This document shows positions 36,673 to 44,635 of a stretch of 64,000 nt of DNA, in pieces. Position numbers and translations under genes: made by a program. A model generated the notes under the pieces. The model ran no database searches. It was not told where the DNA came from and saw nothing but the letters and a program-made list of their open reading frames with translations. The DNA comes from Microbacterium sp. MF43. Its GTDB lineage: Bacteria > Actinomycetota > Actinomycetes > Actinomycetales > Microbacteriaceae. The stretch covers positions 682,001 to 746,000 of the forward strand of contig NZ_JABBDY010000002.1 of assembly GCF_012847295.1 (NCBI RefSeq). Direction: 5' to 3'. The first letter of the stretch is position 1. Each line of letters opens with the position of its first letter.

Positions 36673-36700
36673 GGAAGTCCCTTCTGTCTTCGTCGACATG

Positions 36701-39013
36701 TCAGTTGGCCGAATCGATCGGCGCACGTCCCGCGGCGAGCAGGATCTTCTGGCGATTGCGGGAGGTCAGCAGTCCCGCCGCGACGTACTCCGACGAGACC
36801 TCCCCCACGGCGTCGAGGAAGGCGGATCGATCGGCGAACGGGGCTCGCGCCCACACCTCATCGAGCAGCGTCTTGCCCGATCGCTTGGGGTTTGCGACGC
36901 CGGAGCTCTGACCCGCGAAGGTCACGGTCGGCTCGTTGCGCTGGAAGTACATGTGATACGCCACGTCGCGGCCGTTGTAGGCCGGCTCGTAGCTGAGACT
37001 GCCGATCGCGAAGACGTTCGCCGGCGTCTTCGAGATGCCCCGGCTGACGTCTCCGCCGAGGTCGAGCCGGTCGGCCAGCGACACCTTCAGGTAGCTGGTC
37101 GATGCGCTCGTCGCGGTGAGGACGACGGGGCCGTACATGAGGGCCTGGATGTCGGCCCGGTCGACGGCCGACTCGACGCGCACGGTGAGCGGAATGCGCA
37201 GGGTGATGGTGTCGCCCGCCGCCCACGCGCGGTCGATCGTCGCGTAGGTGCCGGGCTCGACGTCGACGCCGGCGTGGGCGCCGTTCACCTCGACCGTGGC
37301 GCCGCGCGACCACGACGGGATGCGCAGGTGCACCTTCAACGGGCCCGTAGGCGCCGTCTTGACCGTGAGCGTCGACGTCTCGGCCTCGGGATACGACGAC
37401 ATCTGCTCCAGAACGAGCCCGTTCTCCTCCCACGTCAGGGTCGACGCGATGTAGAGGTTCACGTAGAGCTCGGTCTGGTCGGCCGAACGGAAGTAGATGC
37501 CCTCCTGGTACTTGACGTGGCTCTCCAGCCCGGTGCCGCCGCAGCAGGTGCCGATGTTGCCGTTTCCGTACTCCTTGCGGGCCCCCGGCTGCACCGGGAA
37601 CATGTAGAGATTCTCCGGTCCGCTCGTCGACTCCTGGTTGCGCCGCCCGCCGAGGATGTGGTTGAGCACCGTCCGCTCGAAGTAGTCCATGTACTTGGGG
37701 TTCTGCTCGTTGAAGAACAGGTAGCTGGCGACCTTGAGCATGTTGTACGCCGCGCACGACTCGGCGTTGCGGGGTCCGATGTCGCCGGCGACCGTGTTCG
37801 CGGGGCCCCACAGCTCGCCCTCTCCGGTTCCGCCGTGCGCGTACGCCCGGCCCGGCACGACCATGTCGTAGAACCCCTTGGCGGCGTCGAGGAAGTGGTC
37901 GTCGCCGGTCTCGGCGGCGAGCTTCACGTAGCCGGGGAACTGCGGGATGTGCTGGTTGGCGTGCTTGCCGTTGAGCGTGTCGGTGCCGGCCGCGCACGCG
38001 TCGACGAGCGTGTGCAGCGTGAAGAGCTTCGCGGCGTCGAGGAACTCGCTCTTCTGCGGGTCGGCCGAGCGCCAGTACAGCTCGATGAGCACCTCGTTCA
38101 TGCCGCCGTACTCGCCGGCGATGTACGACCCCCACATGCGCGCGAGCTGAGCCGGGGTGCATTTCGACAGCCGGCTGAAGACCCAGTGCCCGATCCCCTC
38201 CGCCAGCTGCAGCGCCTTGGCGTTGCCGGCGAGTGCGTGTGCGTCGAGGAGACCGGCGAGGATCTTGTGCAGCGTGTAATACGGCGCCCAGATCTCGCCG
38301 TACGGCGCGAACTCCTCGAGCGCCGAGAACTGCCATTCGCCGTACGCCGACAGGAAGCCGGGGTGCGAGTACCGGGGTGCCCCTTCGAACTGCTGGGCGG
38401 CGAGGGCGGCCCGGCACTCCTCGAGCCCGTCGACGATCGCGTTCACCTTGTTGAGCAGCGCGAGCTCGCCGGTGGAGGCGTACGCCATCGAGATGCCGCT
38501 GAGGAAGTGTCCGCCGTAGTGACCGCGGAGGCAGCCGCCGGCGCCGGCGGTGTTCTGCCCGCGCACGTATTCGCGCGGCCCCCAGCGCTGGGCGTCGGGG
38601 TTCGGGCCGTACTCCTCCCAGCCCCCGGGGGGCGTCGCCCCGTTCGTGGAGAGCCCCGCGTTGCGGCGGAACACCGCGAGGATCTTGTCGACCGAGTAGG
38701 CCCGGTACAGCACGAGGTGCTGGTCGAGTGCGCGCGTGAAGACGCTCTGGCCGAGCGTGACCGACGTCAGCGGGAAGGGGCGCACGGTCCAGGCGTCGGG
38801 GTAGACGAGCGTCTGTCCCGCGAGCACGACCTGCGCCGACCGGACGGGTCCGGCGGCGCGGAACGCCGAGACTCCCCCGCTCACGGTCGATGCGGCGGCA
38901 CGCGCCTGGGTCGGATCGAGGAGCGCGACGGCGGCGGCCATGCCGGCGAGAGCGACACCTCCTCCCACCACGACGTTGCGTCGTGAGATGCCGGTTTCCG
39001 TTTCCGGTGTCAT
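36701..39013 (-). CDS. Tat-exported GH127/GH146-like beta-L-arabinofuranosidase
   Basis: A 770-residue DUF1680 protein with a twin-arginine signal (ISRRNVVVGGGVALAG; cleavage near ARA-AA). The (alpha/alpha)6 barrel contains HWVFSRLSKC and EYGGMNEVLIELYW. The zinc/nucleophile set of this superfamily is intact: Glu and Cys in AESCAAYNML and the Cys490-Cys491 pair in TCCGGTGLES. Known members hydrolyse beta-L-arabinofuranosides of hydroxyproline-linked or pectic glycans using a zinc-bound Cys. Tat export fits folding with metal inserted in the cytoplasm. It lacks the C-terminal Cys module found on the Sec-exported proteins here; the co-transcribed neighbour at 34690 carries one. AAAGGAAA precedes the ATG at 39013. 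Confidence 0.87.
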   Translation of the reverse strand: MTPETETGISRRNVVVGGGVALAGMAAAVALLDPTQARAAASTVSGGVSAFRAAGPVRSAQVVLAGQTLVYPDAWTVRPFPLTSVTLGQSVFTRALDQHLVLYRAYSVDKILAVFRRNAGLSTNGATPPGGWEEYGPNPDAQRWGPREYVRGQNTAGAGGCLRGHYGGHFLSGISMAYASTGELALLNKVNAIVDGLEECRAALAAQQFEGAPRYSHPGFLSAYGEWQFSALEEFAPYGEIWAPYYTLHKILAGLLDAHALAGNAKALQLAEGIGHWVFSRLSKCTPAQLARMWGSYIAGEYGGMNEVLIELYWRSADPQKSEFLDAAKLFTLHTLVDACAAGTDTLNGKHANQHIPQFPGYVKLAAETGDDHFLDAAKGFYDMVVPGRAYAHGGTGEGELWGPANTVAGDIGPRNAESCAAYNMLKVASYLFFNEQNPKYMDYFERTVLNHILGGRRNQESTSGPENLYMFPVQPGARKEYGNGNIGTCCGGTGLESHVKYQEGIYFRSADQTELYVNLYIASTLTWEENGLVLEQMSSYPEAETSTLTVKTAPTGPLKVHLRIPSWSRGATVEVNGAHAGVDVEPGTYATIDRAWAAGDTITLRIPLTVRVESAVDRADIQALMYGPVVLTATSASTSYLKVSLADRLDLGGDVSRGISKTPANVFAIGSLSYEPAYNGRDVAYHMYFQRNEPTVTFAGQSSGVANPKRSGKTLLDEVWARAPFADRSAFLDAVGEVSSEYVAAGLLTSRNRQKILLAAGRAPIDSAN

Positions 39014-39267
39014 CGGGTTTCCTTTCTGAGCGAGGCGAGGACGACGCGTGCGCGGGCACGCCGAAGAGACCCGCGAGGTGCGGGGGTGGTGGACGGATGC
39101 CTCGGCACGCGCGGTGCGCACGGTGCCGAAGCGTCGGAGAGCGCCGGTCAGCCCGGCGAGCAGGCGGGCGCGAACGGTCCCGGCAGGCGCCGGCTCGTGA
39201 TGATCGTGACCTCCTCGTGCACGACGTGACAGCGATGCGCGAAAGGCTTTTCGGGCTCGCCTGCTTA

Positions 39268-39296
39268 ACGGTAGCGCTAACAGTTAGCGAGAACAA
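39268..39296 (-). promoter_or_regulatory. Promoter with tandem operators for the Tat-exported GH127-family operon
   Basis: Minus-strand -35 TTGTTC (39291-39296), 17-bp spacer and -10 TACCGT (39268-39273). Operators CGGTAGCGCTAACA (39269-39282) and AGTTAGCGAGAACA (39282-39295) abut. An 18-base block, AACAGTTAGCGAGAACAA, is identical to the surface-locus promoter at 19384-19401. The coding start at 39013 implies a leader of about 250 bases; I see nothing else in the 344-base gap. Confidence 0.65.
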
Positions 39297-39357
39297 TCCC
39301 CATTCCTCGAAACGCCTTTCCGTCCTCGGGATGCCGCGGGCATGGCACGCTGGACAC

Positions 39358-40206
39358 ATGCGCATCGCTCTCACCGGGTCCTCCGGCAAGCTCGGAACCG
39401 TCGTCGCCCGCGAGCTCCGCGAGGCCGGATACGACGTCATCGGCATGGACGTCGTCGGCACTCGCGGCCCGTCCTTCGTCGAGGTCGACCTGACCGACTA
39501 CGGCCAGGTGATCGACGCGTTCGGGGCCGTCGGCGACCGCCACGACGGCATCGACGCCGTCGTCCACCTCGGCGCGATCCCCGCCCCCGGCATTCGCAGC
39601 GACGTCGCGACCTTCCACAACAACATGACGGCGACGTTCAACGTGTTCTGGGCAGCCGTTCGCCTCGGCATCCGTCGAATCGTCTACGCCTCGAGTGAGA
39701 CGGTGCAGGGCCTCCCGTTCGACGCGCCGCCGCCCTACGTTCCCGTGGACGAGGAGTACGCGCCGCGGCCCGAGTCCGTGTACTCGCTGGTCAAGACGCT
39801 CGAGGAGCGCCTGGCGACGGAGCTCGTGCGCTGGCACCCCGATCTGTCGATCACCGCTCTGCGATTCTCGAACGTCATGGTTTCCGAGGACTACGCCGAG
39901 TTCCCCTCCTTCGACGAGGACGCCCGGCTGCGCAAGTGGAACCTGTGGGGCTACATCGACGCCCGCGACGGTGCTCAGGCGGTGCAGCGCGCGCTCGAGG
40001 GGGCGCCGGCCGGCTTCGACAACTTCCTCATCGCCGCAGGCGACACCGTCATGAGCCGACCGAACGCGGAACTGCTCGCCGAGGTCTTCCCCGACGTGCC
40101 GATCGCGCGCGATTTCGGACCGAACGACACGCTGCTGTCGATCGACAAGGCACGCCGCCTGCTGGGGTTCGATCCGCGCCACTCGTGGCGCGACCACGTC
40201 GGCTGA
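39358..40206 (+). CDS. NAD-dependent epimerase/dehydratase (extended SDR)
   Basis: A 282-residue cytoplasmic extended-SDR protein acting on a sugar or nucleotide sugar. N-terminal NAD motif TGSSGKLG (residues 6-13), Asp of VDLTDY for cofactor contact, HLGAIPAPG, the catalytic SS of VYASSETVQG and the YxxxK of SVYSLVKTLEE. The C-terminal part has SIDKARRLLGFDPRHSWRDHV, typical of this class; related proteins include uronate dehydrogenases and UDP-sugar epimerases, but the substrate cannot be set from sequence. The ATG at 39358 has no Shine-Dalgarno and sits close to a GGCACGCTGGA element, so the transcript may be nearly leaderless. The operator cluster at 39269-39295 lies 63 bases upstream and could also affect it. 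Confidence 0.85.
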   Translation: MRIALTGSSGKLGTVVARELREAGYDVIGMDVVGTRGPSFVEVDLTDYGQVIDAFGAVGDRHDGIDAVVHLGAIPAPGIRSDVATFHNNMTATFNVFWAAVRLGIRRIVYASSETVQGLPFDAPPPYVPVDEEYAPRPESVYSLVKTLEERLATELVRWHPDLSITALRFSNVMVSEDYAEFPSFDEDARLRKWNLWGYIDARDGAQAVQRALEGAPAGFDNFLIAAGDTVMSRPNAELLAEVFPDVPIARDFGPNDTLLSIDKARRLLGFDPRHSWRDHVG

Positions 40207-40266
40207 CCCGCGCCCCCGCGCTCGCGTCGGCTTAGGCTCGAAGGAGAGTTCCGGCGGAGGTGCACG

Positions 40267-40824
40267 ATGACCGACGATCCTCGACTCGCTGCCGCGCGCT
40301 ATCGGCAGAAGCAGCTCGCCGGGGGTGGCGACGGCGATGACGCCCCCGCCGACGACGAGCGGGCGCGGGCTGCGAACGCGGTGGACCGCGCGGCCTACGT
40401 CGAGGTGTCGATCCAGCAGGCGATGCGCCGCGGCGACTTCGACAACCTTCCCGGCGCGGGCAAGCCGATCCCGGACCTCGGCTCGTCGCACGACGCCGAC
40501 TGGTGGATCCGCCGGAAGATCCAGACCGAGCAGCTGACCGGGCTCGGTCCGCCCGCGCTCATGCTGCGGGTCGAGAACGCCGAGCTCGAGGACCGCCTCG
40601 ACGAGCTCGGCCACGAGGACGACGTCCGCGAGGCCCTCGAAGACTTCAACGGCCGCGTCATCGACGCGCGGCGACAGCTCCTCGGCGGTCCGCCGGTCGT
40701 CACGCCCACGCGCGACGTCGACGCCGAGGTGGCGGCATGGGCGCGGCGGCGAGCGCAGCGGGCGGCTGCGACGCCGCCGGAGACGGATGCCTCGCCCCGC
40801 CGTCGATGGTGGCGACGGCGCTGA
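40267..40824 (+). CDS. DUF1992 (DnaJ homologue C28-type) domain protein
   Basis: A 185-residue protein. The DUF1992 domain occupies about residues 45-115: YVEVSIQQAMRRGDFDNLPGAGKPI, then DWWIRRKIQTEQL. This domain, known from DNAJC28 proteins, is widespread in bacteria and of unknown function. The N terminus (RLAAARYRQKQLAGG) and the Arg-rich C terminus (RRRWWRRR) are low-complexity. GGCGGAGG precedes the ATG. It ends three bases before the convergent DUF4287 gene. It is unrelated to sugar metabolism and separates the two arabinose segments. Confidence 0.85.
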   Translation: MTDDPRLAAARYRQKQLAGGGDGDDAPADDERARAANAVDRAAYVEVSIQQAMRRGDFDNLPGAGKPIPDLGSSHDADWWIRRKIQTEQLTGLGPPALMLRVENAELEDRLDELGHEDDVREALEDFNGRVIDARRQLLGGPPVVTPTRDVDAEVAAWARRRAQRAAATPPETDASPRRRWWRRR

Positions 40825-40827
40825 TCC

Positions 40828-41118
40828 TCACCGGGCCGGGTTCGTGGCGGCGCCGTCGAGCCACAGCATGTTCGACGGGTCGGAGTGCGTCCCGCCGGAC
40901 TCGACGTGCTTGTCGCTGATCCGCGGCCCCTTCGTGATGACGTGCACCATCGCCATGGCGTGGCCGCGGCCGAGGCCGTAGTCGGCAGCGAGCCACTCGA
41001 CGATCGGCGCCGCCTTGGTGTTCTCGTCGAAGCCCTTCTCGCGGGCGATGTCGATGAGCTGTCTGGGGGTGAGTCCGGTCTTCTTCTCGACTGCGTCGAG
41101 GTACGCCTGGAAGGACAT
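40828..41118 (-). CDS. DUF4287 domain protein
   Basis: A 96-residue cytoplasmic protein. MSFQAYLDAVEKKTGLTPRQLIDIAREKG followed by VEWLAADYGLGRGHAMAMVHVITKG matches DUF4287, a small helical domain common in actinobacteria and often fused to DUF5655; function unknown. The polar tail (DKHVESGGTHSDPSNMLWLDG) is also seen in relatives. Convergent with the DUF1992 gene and in line with the LacI gene at 41149, which ends 30 bases upstream of it. Confidence 0.85.
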   Translation of the reverse strand: MSFQAYLDAVEKKTGLTPRQLIDIAREKGFDENTKAAPIVEWLAADYGLGRGHAMAMVHVITKGPRISDKHVESGGTHSDPSNMLWLDGAATNPAR

Positions 41119-41148
41119 GGCGCCGAGCCTAGCCGCGGGAACCGCCGC

Positions 41149-42174
41149 TCATCTGCGCGGGATCGTCGATCCGCGGATCACCAGTCGCACGGGCGAATGG
41201 TGCTCGCCGCTGCCGATGTCGACCCCGTCGATCGCGTCGAACACCCGCTGCGCGGCCTGGCGACCGAGCATCTGCAGATTGGCGTCGATGCTGGTGAGCT
41301 CGGGACGCGAATTCGTCGCCAGGACCTCCCAGTTGTCGTAGCCGATGATCGCGAGGTCGTCGGGCACCTTGCGGCCGAGGTCGCGGGCGGTGTCGAGCGC
41401 GCCGCGGGCGATCTGATCCGAGCCGCAGAAGATCGCGTCGACATCGGGGTGCCGCTGCAGCACCATCGCCGCGGCATCCCTCCCCCAATGCTCGGTCCAC
41501 TCCGAGAACATCGGCTCGCCCACCAGCGAGAGCCCCGCCGCCTCGAGACCGGCTCGCGCGCCGGCGAGGCGGTCCTGCGCGGCGGCGTACGACGGGTCGC
41601 CGGTGATGTGGGCGACGCGGGTGCGTCCGCACGCGAGCAGGTGTTCGACGGCCAGCCGGCCGCCGGCGTAGTTGTCGGGGGTGAGGGAGAGGTCGCGCGG
41701 ATCGTCGGAGGGGGCGTACGCGTAGACCACCGGGACGGGGAGCTCCTGGCCGAGCGAGGGGCGCGGGTCGGTCTGCCGCCCCACCACGATGATGCCGTCG
41801 ACCCTGCGGCTGAGGAGAGCCTTCAGGTGGTGCTGTTCGCGGATCGCGTCGCCGCGGGCGTCGCAGAGGAAGACATTGATCTGTCCGGCACCGAAAGCGT
41901 CTTCGGCGCCCATGAGGATCGGGATCATGAAACGGCCTTCGAGATCGCTGGTCAGCAGGCCGACCGTGCCGGTGCGGCCGGCGAGCAGCCCCTTCGCCAT
42001 CGCGTTGGGGGTGAACGCGAGCTCGTCGGCCGCGCGGAGCACGCGCTGGCGCGTGGCGACCGCCACGTCGTCGCGGTTGTTCAGCGCTTTCGATGCGGTG
42101 GCGATGGAAACACCGGCACGCTTGGCGACGTCGCTGAGCGTCGCCGCCCTGCCTGCGGTCTCACTGGTCGTCAC
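41149..42174 (-). CDS. LacI-family transcriptional regulator of the CUT1 importer operon
   Basis: A 341-residue regulator. Helix-turn-helix TLSDVAKRAGVSIATASKALNN (about residues 12-33), hinge PNAMAKGLLAGRTG, then an effector-binding domain (VGLLTSDLEGRFMIPILMG, VDAIFCGSDQIARGALD, IIGYDNWEVLATNSRPELTSI). The GTG start at 42174 has AAGGAGG upstream. It is divergent from the binding-protein/permease/GH127 operon at 42350, the usual arrangement for a local repressor. Its recognition helix (SIATASKALNN) differs from that of the LacI at 15609 (SHMTVSRVLNG), so it probably reads a different operator. Confidence 0.9.
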   Translation of the reverse strand: MTTSETAGRAATLSDVAKRAGVSIATASKALNNRDDVAVATRQRVLRAADELAFTPNAMAKGLLAGRTGTVGLLTSDLEGRFMIPILMGAEDAFGAGQINVFLCDARGDAIREQHHLKALLSRRVDGIIVVGRQTDPRPSLGQELPVPVVYAYAPSDDPRDLSLTPDNYAGGRLAVEHLLACGRTRVAHITGDPSYAAAQDRLAGARAGLEAAGLSLVGEPMFSEWTEHWGRDAAAMVLQRHPDVDAIFCGSDQIARGALDTARDLGRKVPDDLAIIGYDNWEVLATNSRPELTSIDANLQMLGRQAAQRVFDAIDGVDIGSGEHHSPVRLVIRGSTIPRR

Positions 42175-42214
42175 GTTCGCCTCCTTGCTGCGGAAAGGTT
42201 ATCGGAGAGGCTAC

Positions 42215-42252
42215 TTGACCACTCGGCGATACACACGATAACTTACCGAAAG
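42215..42252 (+). promoter_or_regulatory. Promoter and possible operator of the CUT1 importer operon
   Basis: Plus-strand -35 TTGACC (42215-42220), 17-bp spacer and -10 ATAACT (42238-42243). CGATAACTTACCGAAAG (42236-42252) overlaps the -10 box, and a related GGTTATCGG occurs at 42198-42206. The sites differ from the TGTTAGCGCTAACA set. Operator assignment is tentative. Confidence 0.45.
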
Positions 42253-42349
42253 GGATTTCGTAGATTTCGAATCCGCCACGCACCACCACAGCGGTGCCGA
42301 CCTGGGGTCGGCGTCATCCGCTCGAAGAAGAGCTAGAGGAGACAACTGC

Positions 42350-43648
42350 ATGTTCACCCCCCGACGCCGAGTCGCACTGCGTGCGGCCACGGCCATCGTG
42401 GCGGCTGGCGCCCTCGTCGGCAGCCTCACCGCCTGCGCTGGAAACAGCGGGTCGCCCGCTCCCGCCGAGTCCATCCCCGCCGAGGGTGTGGACGACGGCT
42501 CGACGCTGACGCTGTGGACCCGCGCCCCCATGGAGCGCCAGGCCAAGCTGCTGGTCGAGGCGTACAACGCAAGCCACGAGAACCAGGTCGAGCTGACCGT
42601 CGTCCCCAACGACGACTACGTCGCCAAGGTCGGCGCCGCCGCCGGGTCCAGCGGGCTGCCCGACCTGTTCGCCGCCGACATCGTGTACGTGCCCAACTGG
42701 GTCCAGCAGGGACTGTTCGCCGACATCAGCGAGCAGATCGACGGCCTCGACTACAAGGACGAGATCAACAAGGGCCACCTCAGCGCCGGCACCTACGAAG
42801 GCGCCGAGCACGTGCTCCCCTTCGTCCTCGATCTCTCCATGCTGATGTGGAACAAGGAGCTCTTCGCCGAGGCGGGACTCGACCCCGAGAAGGCACCCGA
42901 GACGCTCGCCGAGTTCGCCGAGGCGGCCAAGGCCGTCCAAGACCTGGGCAAGGACGGCGTGTCCGGCACCTCGACCGGCCTCAACTGCGGCGGATGCCTC
43001 GTCTTCACCTGGTTCCCGTCGATCTGGGCCTCGGGCGACCAGGTGATGAACGACGAGGGAACCGAGGCGCTGCTCGCGAGCGACACCGCCAAGGAGGTCT
43101 ACTCCACGTGGGCCGACCTCGAGGACTACGGCGCCGTCGCGCCGGGTTCGGCCGACGAGACCGGGGCCACATGGGTGGCCGGCTTCCAGGAGGGCAACGT
43201 CGGCGTCATGCCGTACCCGGCCACCCTGCTGTCGGCGCTCGAGTTCGACGCGGGCGTCGCCGGCATCCCCGGCGTCGACGGCGGCGTCTCGACGTTCGTC
43301 GGCGGCGACGGCATCGGCATCTCGAAGGACTCGCAGCAGTCTCCGCAGGCGTGGAACTTCCTGCAGTGGATGATGTCGGAGGACGCGCAGGTCGAGGTGC
43401 TGGCGAAGGACGGCAACGCGGTCTCGCGGTCCGACCTCGCCGACAACGAGTACGCCGCGCAGGACCCCCGCCTAGTCACGATCAACGAGGTCGCCGCTCA
43501 GGGCGACACCCCCGTGGCGCTGAACTTCCAGCAGGCGTACAACGCCCCGGGCAGCCCGTGGATCACGTTGGTCCGCAACGCGGTCCTCGGCGACGGCACG
43601 TCCGTCGACGCGGACAACGACGAGATCACCGCGGTCCTCAGTCAGTAG
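42350..43648 (+). CDS. Carbohydrate ABC transporter substrate-binding lipoprotein (CUT1)
   Basis: A 432-residue family 1 solute-binding lipoprotein. Basic N terminus MFTPRRR, hydrophobic stretch and lipobox SLTAC with the lipidated Cys at residue 29, then a Ser/Pro linker. The mature protein has TLTLWTRAPMERQAKLLVEAYNASH, LPDLFAADIVYVPNWVQQGLFADIS and LDLSMLMWNKELFAEAGLDPEKAPETLAE, the usual layout of oligosaccharide-binding proteins. GAGGAGA precedes the ATG. It is first in an operon with two permeases and a cytoplasmic GH127, so its ligand is inferred to be an arabino-oligosaccharide. An intercistronic hairpin follows. Confidence 0.92.
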   Translation: MFTPRRRVALRAATAIVAAGALVGSLTACAGNSGSPAPAESIPAEGVDDGSTLTLWTRAPMERQAKLLVEAYNASHENQVELTVVPNDDYVAKVGAAAGSSGLPDLFAADIVYVPNWVQQGLFADISEQIDGLDYKDEINKGHLSAGTYEGAEHVLPFVLDLSMLMWNKELFAEAGLDPEKAPETLAEFAEAAKAVQDLGKDGVSGTSTGLNCGGCLVFTWFPSIWASGDQVMNDEGTEALLASDTAKEVYSTWADLEDYGAVAPGSADETGATWVAGFQEGNVGVMPYPATLLSALEFDAGVAGIPGVDGGVSTFVGGDGIGISKDSQQSPQAWNFLQWMMSEDAQVEVLAKDGNAVSRSDLADNEYAAQDPRLVTINEVAAQGDTPVALNFQQAYNAPGSPWITLVRNAVLGDGTSVDADNDEITAVLSQ

Positions 43649-43658
43649 ACCCTTCCGC

Positions 43659-43693
43659 CGGCGGGGTGCGCTGCCCGGCAGCGTACCCCGCCG
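43659..43693 (+). terminator. Intercistronic hairpin after the CUT1 binding-protein gene
   Basis: A 16-bp stem (43659-43674 with 43678-43693, one G-T pair) with a three-base loop lies 10 bases after the stop and 23 bases before the permease start. Its position matches the hairpin in the other ABC operon (14277-14309). Confidence 0.7.
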
Positions 43694-43716
43694 TCTCATT
43701 CCCAAGGAGCGACGAC

Positions 43717-44634
43717 GTGGCCTTCTCCACCTCAGTCCGACGCGCCGGACGCGGACGCGCCCGAAGCCGAAGCCCGCTGGGCGGCCCGATCCAGGGCTGG
43801 CTCTATGCGGCACCCACCGCGATCTTCGTCGTCGCGCTGTTCCTCATCCCCCTGGTGCTCGTCCTCCAGATGTCGGGGTCGGACTGGCCGCTCCTGCGCG
43901 GCAACATGGGATGGAACCTCCCCGACAACTACGTCGACGCGGTCGACCACCGCCTGTTCTGGGACTCGATCCGCTTCACGATCCAGTACACGATCATCAC
44001 GACGGTCCTGCTGGTCGGACTGGGCCTGGGTCTCGCGCTCCTGGTGCAGGAGTCGACGGCCTGGAAGGGCTTCCTCCGCACGTCTTTCCTCATCCCCAGC
44101 GCGCTGGGCCTGGCGTCGGCATCCCTCCTCTTCTACGTCCTGTACTCGCCGTTCGCCGGCCCGTTCGCCGATCTCATGGAGACGTGGGGATTCACCTTCC
44201 TCGGCACGCCGGAGGGCGCACTCTGGTCGACGGTCTTCCTCATCGTGTGGCGCTATGCGGGCTTCTACATGCTGCTCATGCTCGTCGGCCTGCAGGGCAT
44301 CCCCGAGGACGTCTTCGAGGCGGCGCGCATCGACGGGGCATCCCGCTGGCAGACGTTCCGCGACATCACCGTCCCGCTCCTGCGCCCGACCTTCGCGCTC
44401 ACGATCGTGCTCTGCGTCACGGGTTCCCTGCTGGCGTTCGACCAGTTCTACATCCTCACCAAGGGCGGCCCCGACAACAGCACGATGACGATCGTCCAGC
44501 TGATCTACAACATCGCCTTCCAGGGCCAGAACAACCTGGGCATCGCCGCAGCCCTCTCTGTCATCGTGCTCGGCGCCCTCATCGTCATCAATGTCGTGCA
44601 GCTGCGCGCGTTCAACCGTCCCGAGGAGGCGTGA
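43717..44634 (+). CDS. Carbohydrate ABC transporter permease (MalF-type)
   Basis: A 305-residue inner-membrane protein with six hydrophobic segments and the MalF/binding-protein-dependent permease loop EAARIDGASRWQTFRDITVPLLRP (the EAA motif, near residue 205), which contacts the ATPase. The GTG start at 43717 has AAGGAGCG upstream; the open frame further upstream is antisense-like noise inside the binding-protein gene. Paired with the MalG-type permease that begins one base after its stop. No ATPase gene is present in this operon, so a shared MsiK-type ATPase encoded elsewhere is expected. Confidence 0.92.
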   Translation: MAFSTSVRRAGRGRARSRSPLGGPIQGWLYAAPTAIFVVALFLIPLVLVLQMSGSDWPLLRGNMGWNLPDNYVDAVDHRLFWDSIRFTIQYTIITTVLLVGLGLGLALLVQESTAWKGFLRTSFLIPSALGLASASLLFYVLYSPFAGPFADLMETWGFTFLGTPEGALWSTVFLIVWRYAGFYMLLMLVGLQGIPEDVFEAARIDGASRWQTFRDITVPLLRPTFALTIVLCVTGSLLAFDQFYILTKGGPDNSTMTIVQLIYNIAFQGQNNLGIAAALSVIVLGALIVINVVQLRAFNRPEEA

Positions 44635-44635
44635 C

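Noticed and set aside
36673-36699. Upstream ATG at 36699 as the start of the non-catalytic secreted protein
   Set aside because: No ribosome-binding site, and the extension would precede the signal peptide. The ATG at 36672 has AAGGGA at proper spacing.
3585-39013. Possible sortase-type anchoring (LPXTG) or lipoprotein anchoring of the secreted enzymes
   Set aside because: No LPXTG, C-terminal hydrophobic segment or lipobox is present in these enzymes; their tails end at Cys-Gly or Cys-Gln.
42198-42252. Assignment of the operators near the second LacI gene to the TGTTAGCGCTAACA family
   Set aside because: GTTATCGG and ATAACTTACCGAAAG share only a CG core with that consensus and lack its palindromic form, and the two LacI recognition helices differ.
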